From Hypericum androsaemum (taxonomy: Eukaryota; Streptophyta; Magnoliopsida; Malpighiales; Hypericaceae): a stretch of DNA of 64,000 bases. Numbering within the stretch: the first letter of the stretch is position 1; the number at the start of each line of letters is the position of its first letter. A program made the position numbers and the translations under genes. The stretch covers positions 3,113,155 to 3,177,154 of the forward strand of contig OZ023189.1 in NCBI GenBank assembly GCA_963995505.1. The letters are read 5' to 3'. The notes beneath the pieces are model-generated. The model did no database searches and had not been told where the DNA came from. It worked only from the letters and a program-made list of their open reading frames with translations. This document shows positions 55,801 through 64,000 of this stretch, piece by piece.

Positions 55801-56772
55801 GCTTATGTAATTATATGTCTGTATGTAGCCGACATGCTAATCACGGGAAGCAGTAATGATCTTATCGTAAAAACTAAGAACATGTTAAAGAACAACTTTG
55901 ACATGAAAGATATGGGTCTATCTGACATTATACTAGGGATTAAAATCTCTAGGACAACTAAAGGAATTGTCTTGTCACAATCTCACTACGTTGAGAATGT
56001 ACTCAAGAAATTCGATACTTTTGACAAACCTCTGGCTAAGACTCCGGTAGACCTGAGTCTACACTTAGCTAAAAATAGAGGAGACCGAGTATCTTAACTA
56101 AAGTATGCAAGAATTATTGGGAGCCTGATGTACTTGAAAAATTGTACACGCCCTGATATTGCATACTCAGTTAGCAAGCTTAGTAGATTCACGAGCAATC
56201 CAGGGTCAGACTACTGGCTAGCTCTGGAAAGGGTTCTAAAGTATCCAAAATATACCATGAATCATAGCATACTTTATACTAGGTATCCAGCTGTATTGGA
56301 AGAATACAGTGATGCAAATTAGATATCGGACACTAAAGACTCCAAATCTACTAGTGGTTATGTGTTCACCATAGGTGGAGGAGCTGTGTCCTAGAAATCC
56401 TCTAAACAAATGTGCATAGCTCGATCCACCATGAAGTCAGAGTTTATAGCACTAGATAAAGCTGGGGAAGAAGCTGAATGGCTCAGAAAATTCCTAGAGG
56501 ACATTCTATGTTGGAACAAGCATGTGCCGCCTGTATTGATACATTGTAACAGCATGTCTGCAATCGGGAGAGCAAAAAGTACAATGTACAATGGTAAGTC
56601 TCGACACATCTGTAGGAGACGTAACACCGTTCGACAATTGATCTCTATTGGCATAATTACCATTGATTATATGAAGTCCAAGGACAACATAGGTGATCTT
56701 TTGACGAAAGGAATAAACAGAGATCAAATGTATAACGCAGTAAGGGGAATGGGGTTAAAACCCACACATTAG
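52880..56772 (+). pseudogene. gag-pol of copia element B2, heavily decayed
   Basis: Gag from ATG 52880 (MASSSSAPTLVLAVPG), with a frame change near 53025; W-to-TAG near 53410; TAG 53599-53601 at the same codon as in B1. Zinc knuckle [14 protein letters not shown] is intact. The protease motif is altered (INTGTTRHI, Asp to Asn) after a TGA near 53804. Pre-integrase and integrase segments to about 54740, with TAA near 54550 and a one-base insertion near 54736. Stops also near 55329, 55648, 55696, 55708, 55768, 56095, 56320 and 56392. The RT motif reads YVADMLITG, with the first catalytic Asp replaced. C-terminal RNase H segment to 56772. Confidence 0.92.
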
Positions 56773-57317
56773 AGAACATTCATAGTGATAACTCAACCAT
56801 GATGAGTGGAGATCCCACAAACTTGGTTCAATGAGACAACTAAGTTATGGATGGTTCAGATGATTACTTGGAACCCTTCTCATTCTCAGAAGCTGCCCAA
56901 GTGCGAACCTGCAGAGGTGTGGTAAGGTTAAGATTCTACGCTTTTAATGATTCATATACCAGGAAAAGGTGGAGTATGGCAGGATACTCCTGATGGGAGA
57001 TCACCTATATAAGTGTGAAGTGAGGCCACTTTTAATGGAAAAATACATATGAATCCAAGATAAGGTCCATCGCCGAAACAGACACAACGTGAGAACCAAA
57101 GGATATTAGAGATATCATTGTGTAATTGTTATTGTCTTGGCTTACATAAAAAAGCTGACAAGTTCAAGACATCGCGTTCACTGAGCAGCAAGTAAATCCG
57201 ATAGCATTTTACTAGGGAAGGTTCAAAGCCACAAGCTACCTTTTTCGATGCAATGATATTTCGTCGGAACTTTTCTTAAAAGTGTTAGCAGCATTAATCA
57301 TCATTCATGCGGGGGAT

Positions 57318-57953
57318 TGTTGGGTTTTTTTAATGTAAAATGAATGCATTTGGCCCAAAGTGTAAAAGCCCAAAGTGGAAGGCCCAAAAGTAAAAATAGA
57401 AAATGGCAATCTCACATTGGAAAGTGCAACAAGATTTTTTTTAGTTTATAAGAAGATACTCCTTGTTAGCTAGGAAATGAGTTAACCACCTGGAAATCTA
57501 ACTCGAACCATTGCGAGCACGAGCACAAGCACGACCACGTACACAAGCACGTGCGTGTGCGCATGGCATATTGGACACAGGTCGCAATGGGTGCTTTATG
57601 GCGCACTTCGCACGTGCACATCATCGCGGGGAGCTGAGGAGCCTACCTCCCAGAAACTTCCAGATGGCCGAAGGAGTGCGAGCGAAGGCTTGTCCATCCA
57701 AACGGTCACGAAGAAGTGCGGAAAGATGCCAGTGCTTAGATGCCTGTCGAAGGGACACGAGCGGAGGGTTGCCTGCTGGCGAAGGGATTCAGGATGCCAC
57801 CGAAGAGCCACGAGCGCAGCCTGCCTGCTGGCCGAACGGACGTGCCCCTTTGGAAGTGCCTGCCTCCACTCCATCCAGTGCCTATAAATAGGCCTCTCCC
57901 CCTTATTTGCATCTCACCCCGAAAATGCATTGCATAATCATTGTTTAGCAATA

Positions 57954-58003
<50 letters not shown>

Positions 58004-58210
58004 AAAAGTCTGAATATCCAAGGTTTGCCTGAAGCTGCGAGAGTCGTTGTGCTACAAACTCGGAAGCAGCCTAGTCGTTGTATCTTGGGGACGATAGCCG
58101 CAGCCCGTAAGTACTGAATACGGAGCAATCTCGTCTTACGGACAAAGAGTACAACTCTTACCTCGACTATACCAGATCCTAATCAAGTACACCACCTCTG
58201 ACAACCAACA
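57318..58210 (+). repeat. 3' LTR of B2
   Basis: Starts TGTTGGG, ends ACCAACA, with TATAAATA at 57883-57890 and the self-complementary word at 58128-58140. Contains the (CT)n run at 57956-58001. Confidence 0.88.
57956..58001 (+). repeat. (CT)n microsatellite
   Basis: An uninterrupted CT dinucleotide run of about 46 bp within the B2 LTR leader region, absent from B1. Confidence 0.9.
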
Positions 58211-58659
58211 CAATCTATCTCCCTTTCTCTTCCTTTCCTCCTCCTCTAAGCCAATTTGTTCGCCTCTATGTGGTTTGGGCCGTTGATATCAGCCACGTAA
58301 CTAAATCAACGGCCGAGATTTAGCCGATTTCATCATCAACCTGTAGTCTCGTTGTTGGACTTGGATCTGCATCAGCGACAAGAGCTTTCTAAAAAGTTGA
58401 AATTTTGACGCACCAACTAATTGAAAAGTTATTCTAAAAAAAACTAATTGAAAATTTTGTATCGGCAAATGTTTAATGTAGTTAAATTTTGTTAGCTAAG
58501 TTTGTATCGACAATTACTCGGTTAGGTCTATTTCTTTAAAAAAGTCGTTAGTTCTCGTAGCTGATTATATCATCATGATAACCAACGTCGCCACATTTTC
58601 ATCTGCAGAATTGTACACTTCATTTATTGAAAGTCACAATATAAGGATGATTTGACAAC
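58211..58659. other. Short spacer between B2 and D, no gene seen
   Basis: AT-rich host or older transposon DNA; ends with the ACAAC target duplication of element D. Confidence 0.5.
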
Positions 58660-58949
58660 TGTTAGAGATGTCGAGAAATTAAAGAGGAAACGATTTGTGG
58701 GCTTATTTTCTATTCTATTCGGACTAGCTTTTGGACTCATAATTTGACCTAGATAGCTTACTTGATGTACAAGGATTTGCCTCTATATAAAGGCATGTTA
58801 CCCTAAGGTTTTGTATAGCTTTGTGACTCGGATCTATCAATAAAATTTCTCCTTTCTCACCGTGGATGTAGGCACTAGGCCGAACCACGTTATCTCTTAT
58901 GTCCATGTTCTTTACGCGTAAATATTCTCTATTTGCTAAATTTATAACA
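58660..58949 (+). repeat. 5' LTR of element D
   Basis: 290 bp, TGTTAG...ATAACA, TATA box TATATAAAG at about 58784-58792. Confidence 0.9.
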
Positions 58950-58976
58950 ATTGGTATCAAGAGCTTGGGTTGGAGG

Positions 58977-60671
58977 ATGACGGACGGTGCAAAATTTGCT
59001 CTTGTAAAGTTTGATGGTTCTTCGAATTTTGGGTTATGGCAAAGGTGTGTCAAGGATCTCCTCGTGCAACAATGGATGGTCATCGCGCTCTCGGAGAAGA
59101 AGCCCGAGAAGATGAAGGAGCAAGAGTGGAAGGAGATGGGGGCCAAGGCGGTGGCGACAATTCACTTGTGCTTGGCGGATGATGTGATGTATCACGTCAC
59201 GGATGAGGAGTCACCAGCTGAGGTATGAAAGAAATTGGAGGCAAGGTATATGTCTAAGTCTTTGTCGAATAAGCTTTATCTTAAGCAAAGATTGTACGGG
59301 CTCAAGATGAAGGAGGGCTCGGATTTGAGCCAACACATTAATGATTTCAGTCAACTTGTGAGCGACTTGAGAAAGGTTGATGTGAAGTTCGAGGAAGAAG
59401 ACAAGGCATTGTTGCTGCTAAATTCTTTACCTGGCTCCTACGAAAATTTGGTTACAACTCTAACTTGGGGGAAGGAGTCTCTGATGTTGGAAGATATCAC
59501 AAGTTCTCTGCTAGAGTTTTATCAAAGAAGGAAAATTGGCGATGAACAAGTGGAAGGACTGGTTGTGAGGGCTAGCCGTGGTGATCGTAGTGGAACAAAA
59601 GACGGGAAAGGATCCAAGTTGTGGTCAAGGAGGTTCAAGGGAAATAGCTTCGAGTGCAGAGAAAAAGGGCACGTGAAGAAGGATTGTCCAAAAAAGAACT
59701 CGGGATCGCGAGGAAAAAGGATCAGGTTCCGTGAATGTGGCCTCACATTCGGACGTGTCAGATGGTGATCTTCTTTCTATTTTGTCAAGTCCAAAGTATT
59801 ATGATTCCTGAATTTTGGATAGCGCTTGCTCTTTCCACATGACGCCCAAGAGAGGGTGGTTCGACACCTACAAGTCGTTGATTCAGGTATGGTGACTATG
59901 GGTGATGGTTCTACTTGCAGAATTGCTGGCATAGGTGATATTCAAATCAAGATGTGGGATGGTGTAGAGAGAAAATTGTGTGGGATTAGGCATATTCCGA
60001 AGTTGGAGAGGAATTTGATCTCGTTAGGAGCCTTGGATTATAGTGGGTACAACTATAATATTGTAGGCAGGCTAATGGAGGTGGAGAAGGATGTTGTGGT
60101 GGTGATGAAGGGTGAAAAGAATGCTAGGAACACCTATAGGTTAGTGGGGAACACGGTTGTACGTGGAGTCACATCATTGGGTTCTGATAGAGGGGAGAAA
60201 AGTTCTTGTGTGATAGAGCGAAAGCTTGACATGAATGGTTTGAGTGGAGTTGGGATTCGCGGAGATAAAGTTAGCAAGTTCTCGCTATGGTTGTCTAAAG
60301 AGACGTGCACGTCAAAGGTGTTGGGTAAGTTTTGCATGGGGAATGCGAAGCCGTTGGTAGCACCACGGACGAATTGGGTATCTCACTCAAGGCAGAACGG
60401 TGGAGTTTGTGGTATGTCGAGAGTTCTACTTGGTAGAACAAAAGGTTGCCCTTTGTATGCTATGGCATGTAGCTTTGGTATGAGGCAAGAAGATCCAGCG
60501 GAGAAGCAGTTCGAGGTTGTGGAGCATGGGGCTGACCAAAAAATAGAGGACGCGTCTATTGGTCTCAAGGTTGCTTCACCAAGTGGACTTGATAGTTGGG
60601 GTTTAATGGAGATTGGAGAGAATAGGCCAAGCAAGCTCGAAAACTCGAGCTTGAGGGATGACTCCATGTGA
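58977..60671 (+). pseudogene. gag and protease remnant of element D
   Basis: Gag from ATG 58977: KFDGSSNFGLWQRCVKDLL, KAVATIHLCLADDVMYHV, then TGA at 59226-59228 where Trp is expected, then KLEARYMSKSLSNKLYLKQR, DKALLLLNSLPGSYENLVTT, and a CCHC knuckle with its second Cys changed (FECREKGHVKKDC). A protease-like segment follows at 59812 in a new frame (ILDSACSFHMTP), then GDGSTCRIAGIGDIQIKM and HIPKLERNLISLGALD to about 60050. After 60180 the frame stays open to 60671 but no integrase or RT motifs appear; a short stretch (SHSRQNGGV near 60385) may be the leftover of the integrase PQxNG region. The join therefore looks like a large internal deletion. Confidence 0.85.
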
Positions 60672-60877
60672 TTGAACGGAAAAAGGTGGTGAGAAAGTTG
60701 AGATGGTATTATTGATGGCGGTGTATCTATGGTCAAGGTAGAGCTGGTAGAGTCGGTTTGGTTTCTCAGGTTCTCATGGTTCTTCATGTGGCAGTATTTC
60801 ATCAAGATGGAGTTTGTTGAAGTTCGGATGGAGCTTCATGGTTCGTCCACAAGATGATTTCTCGCCAAGGTGGAGAT

Positions 60878-61166
60878 TATTAGAGATGTCGAGAAATTAA
60901 AGAGGAAACGATTTGTGGGCTTGTTTCCTATTCTATTCGGACTAGCTTTTGGACTCCTAATTTGACCTAGATAGCTTACTTAATGTACACGGGTTTGCCT
61001 CTATATAAAGGCATGTTACCCTAATATTTTGTATAGCTTTGTGACTCGGATCCATCAATAAAATTTTTCCTTTCTCACCGTGGACATAAGCACTGAGCCG
61101 AACCACGTTATCTCTTGTGTCCGTGTTCTTTGCACGTTTTGTTCTCTAGTTGCTAAATTCATAACA
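60878..61166 (+). repeat. 3' LTR of element D
   Basis: 289 bp; the first dinucleotide has become TA (TATTAG), otherwise collinear with the 5' LTR. Confidence 0.9.
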
Positions 61167-62429
61167 ACAACTTTAAAGATTTCCCTATTAAAGCCTAATA
61201 AAGTTACAGTCACACTAACAATTAGATTGAACGATAAAATAATTATTTTATTTTATCAAAAAATTTCAAGTTTGAATTATTAAAAATTTATGTTTTTTAA
61301 TTGCTTTCACCTCCTCCAAGTGAAATCGAACAATTGATCATTGGTGACTTAGATTTTCCGCTGATAAATTAACTCCACCTGAATTTGAAAAGCTTGTTGA
61401 GAGGGAAGGGGTCAGCAAGTAGTCAGACTACATCTGAGTGCTTATCAACAGCAGCTAGATGTCGCTGTTTCCGCCGGGAGGATCTTCCACCGACGAGTGC
61501 ATCAATTGCTTCAAATGCGCTTGATGGATATCAAAGTTTTCAAATACGACTCGGAGAGCGATCCGTTCTTGCCTTCGGGTCATGTTTTAACCGATCTGAT
61601 TGATTGGATCGCCAGTTGTACCCATACTTTTTATATTAAAAATATATTTTTATTAAAATTTTAATTACCCATACTCCACTACCCCAGTCAAAATATCTGA
61701 CCAATCCTGATATTTTGGTTAAGAAAATATCCTTAAAAAAAAGAAAATATCTGACCAAACATGATTTTTTTTCTTTTTATTAAGGTTTGGTTAATTTTTT
61801 TGTCTTTTTTCTTGGTCAAAATATTCGACCAATCCTGATTCTTTGATTCAACCTTATGAACTGAAAAATACGGGGTCAAAATTTGGTCAAACTACCTGGT
61901 CCAACCATTTTTTGGACGGTTGGTAAGGTTTGCAATTTTTTTGGCCAAACCCGGTATGCTCTCCTGACTGAATCACAGTCTGACCAGTACGACTATCGGC
62001 CGGACCGCATATTTAAAAACCCTGATGGATATACTACCTAGGGTTCCTCAAACATGCAATAATATTTACATTGTAAGAAACTCAAATAGTATTTTAATTA
62101 GATGTATTTAAATTCCAGACATAAGTATAATAAAATAATAGTCTACCACTTACTTGGGTGAGATGAAAATATTAGTTTTTGTAAGCCGTTTGATCCATTT
62201 GGCAATGAGGGATCAAGCCTAACTCATTTAATTTGAAAAGCAGGTAGAGTAAAAACAACACCATTAATTGGAAATATAACAAAGATTTGATGGTCAAGAC
62301 ATTATTGTGCTTAATTTATAGGAACTAGTAAAGATGTACGCGCGATGCGAGTGCCGTTCTGTTTCAAAATTCACAAAACATATTGTTCATTGATTTTTTT
62401 AAGCTGTACAAAAATAAAAAATAGAATGA
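61167..62429. other. AT-rich intergenic, no gene seen
   Basis: Includes scattered GGTCAAA/GACCAG words (61680-62010) resembling transposon ends. No coding signal. Confidence 0.4.
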
Positions 62430-62650
62430 GGTCTGGGGTCCAAAGGTCCGGGGGTCCGAAGTTCGGGGTCCAGAGGTCTACGGTTTCGGAGTTCGGGGTC
62501 CGGAGGGTCGGGGTCCGAGGTCCAAAGTACGGTGGTCCGGGGTCCAGGGATTGGGGGGTCCGAGGGCGGGGTCCGGGGTTTGGAATTTTGGGGTTTGAGA
62601 TTGGAGTTTTGGAGTTGGAGTTGGGTTTGGGTTTGGAGTTTAAGATTTGG
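62430..62650 (+). repeat. G-rich minisatellite, GGGGTCC-type units
   Basis: Degenerate repeats of GGGGTCCGGAGGTC and related words, passing into GTTTGGGTTTGGAG. Frames across it are repeat artefacts. The plus strand has many G-runs. Confidence 0.75.
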
Positions 62651-63489
62651 GATTAGTTTTGAAATTTTACGTGTCGGACCAATCCACCTAAAAAGAAAGT
62701 TCTCTTTATTATAATAAGATTGAGACCATTGTTAATAAAGTAATGAAATTACGATTATTAATTTATTTCCTTTTCTAGAGTAAACTGATGATCATTTCCA
62801 TATATTTCATATAATATAGCATATAACAGATTAATATTGTTCGATAAATAAATATGTTTATGTATGCCGCGTGGAGTCTTTAGTTTACGACAGAATGAGA
62901 CCGATCAACAAATTGCATCTCACATTTATTTCATCAAACTATTACGTCTTATTGGAGATTGGGATTATGATTGCAGCTGAAATTGGGTCTCCTCTTACTC
63001 CGCGGAACTTGTGCTATTGTGTTCCAATTTTTCCTAAGCTTATGGAGCTTCACCGTTCAGAAAAACAAATTCATTTCATTTGCCTTTTAAAATAAATAAT
63101 TTCAGTTTAAAATGGAAAATATAAACAAACACAATAAATGAAACAAAAGGAGGCGAAAATGTTTCCACCTTGAGATGGTAAAGTCAGGTTCTGAGATATG
63201 CAATTATGAAGCACCAAGGTAGATAATTGGCTAACCAATTGCTTAAATGTCCCTTCCACTGTACGACCTAAAAGATGATTTAGATTTGAAGTGTACAGCA
63301 TTCAAGAGTTTTTGCTCAATCAGAGAAGTGATCATATTTTACAGTATATGTATGCGTTTAATTCCTTTCCTGTTTGTCAAACAATTACACAAATATCACC
63401 AAATCAAAGATATTAAGTCTGCTCAATACCAGGATAATGATAGCAATACATATCAACAACAATAACAAGGGAACAACATGCCACCCGAC
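62651..63489. other. 3' flank of the SERINC gene, no other gene seen
   Basis: AT-rich. The portion next to 63490 probably holds the 3' untranslated region of the minus-strand gene. Confidence 0.5.
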
Positions 63490-63776
63490 TTAGAATTCGC
63501 GGTCCGGGAACAGGATTGGAGCGACCAAAGACCATATGTACAGACCTGCTGTTGCCCATCCGGTCACGACGCGAACCCACACCGACGGCCAGCCCACATC
63601 AACCAGTTTCCCACTCTCTCCAACTGATGTTGTCCACCCGGTCAAAAGCATTGCCGAATACATACTTGCAAGAGAGAATATTATGTGGAAGAATGCATAC
63701 GAGTACGTCACAGGCTTATTAGCCTTCTCGTCTTCTGCCTCTTCTGTCTTGTTATCCAATGGCAGCAAAGGCTTCC
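63490..63776 (-). CDS. SERINC/TMS1 family membrane protein, last exon
   Basis: Serine incorporator-type multi-pass membrane protein; the family is linked to serine use in phospholipid and sphingolipid synthesis, and plant function is little known. This is the C-terminal exon of about 95 codons: an acidic loop (NKTEEAEDEKANKPV), then two membrane segments around YSYAFFHIIFSLASMYSAML and VRVVTGWATAGLYIWSLVAP, with the family signatures LTGW, DVGWPSVWVR and the terminus LFPDREF. The intron acceptor TGCAG precedes the exon at 63777, and the first codon is split. The rest of the gene (several hundred residues expected) lies beyond the right edge. No damage seen. Confidence 0.9.
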
Positions 63777-64000
63777 CTGCAGGTAAAACCATCAGACAAA
63801 ACGTCAAATCCTGTGAACTTAATTAATGCGAGTCCCCATAATCAGACTTGATAAAAATCATAATTTCCTGAAACTATTTGATGCAGAATTAGTATAACTC
63901 TCATTGCCGCATAACAGTGTTTCAATCTTCTTTAAACAAATGCTAACGGCGCAAGTGTTAAAATGGAAATAAGCACAAGAGCAAACTATTATGACAATGG
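63777..64000 (-). other. Intron of the SERINC gene
   Basis: Minus-strand intron upstream of the last exon. I see no further exon before the window ends. Confidence 0.6.

Larger units (their letters stand above)
52832..58210 (+). mobile_element. Ty1/copia element B2, 5' LTR lost
   Basis: Same family as B1. Only about 19 bp of the 5' LTR remain (to 52850, ending ACAACCAACA), then the 13-nt self-complementary site, gag, pol and a complete 893-bp 3' LTR (57318-58210). More decayed than B1. Confidence 0.9.
58660..61166 (+). mobile_element. Small copia-type element D with gag but no pol (TR-GAG-like)
   Basis: LTRs 58660-58949 and 60878-61166 with the exact 5-bp duplication ACAAC on both sides (58655-58659, 61167-61171). 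The primer site TTGGTATCAAGAGC follows the 5' LTR; it has one extra A compared with the usual site. The purine tract AAGGTGGAGAT precedes the 3' LTR. The interior is under 2 kb and codes only for gag and a protease-like piece. The LTRs differ at roughly 25 of 290 positions, so it is older than C. Confidence 0.92.

Noticed and set aside
62345..62656. 103-codon plus-strand frame
   Set aside because: It is the GGGGTCC minisatellite translated.

Overview
The window is nuclear DNA of a flowering plant, most likely a eudicot. The evidence is intron-containing plant genes with GT-AG introns, plant-specific families (chlorophyll dephytylase, B-box zinc finger, ANTH clathrin adaptor) and a dense, nested transposon landscape. 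I cannot name the species. Nothing suggests bacterial, organellar or viral origin, and there is no CRISPR array or rRNA.

Layout. 1-4846: 5' half of a minus-strand Ty1/copia element (A) running off the left edge, with an extra intact ORF between primer-binding site and gag. 4888-6402: decayed coatomer beta'-like WD40 gene fragment. 8370-14415: Mutator-like element (MULE) with a plus-strand plant mobile domain (PMD) gene and a minus-strand transposase, both broken. 14628-19627: the main gene island, with CLD1 (chlorophyll dephytylase), a B-box protein and a convergent ANTH clathrin-assembly protein. 21798-22560: heat-shock elements and a frameshifted ER-type small heat-shock protein. 23331-31900: SINE, nested inverted-repeat elements, LINE tail and a degenerate tandem array. 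35281-41355 and 52832-58210: two copies (B1, B2) of one copia family. 42069-43214: LTR, PBS and an unfamiliar ORF. 44281-52692: foldback element, two inverted 475-bp MITE copies and a young copia element (C) between them. 58660-61166: small gag-only copia element (D). 63490-63776: last exon of a SERINC/TMS membrane-protein gene on the minus strand, continuing past the right edge.

Host genes: five recognisable loci plus the coatomer relic. CLD1, the B-box gene and the clathrin adaptor look intact; the SERINC gene is cut by the window; the small HSP and coatomer loci are damaged. They have unrelated cellular roles and form no operon or cluster.

Most unusual observations: (1) B-family elements lack the usual initiator-Met primer site. 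Instead, the 13 nt where a PBS should lie are a perfect reverse complement of a stretch in the element's own LTR, in both copies, which suggests self-priming or a conserved leader hairpin. (2) Element C has near-identical LTRs with non-TG...CA ends and an exact 5-bp target duplication. (3) The PMD-carrying MULE ends about 0.2 kb upstream of the CLD1 start codon. (4) Element A has an intact extra ORF upstream of gag. All sequence comparisons were made by eye; similarity calls come from recognised motifs, not database searches.
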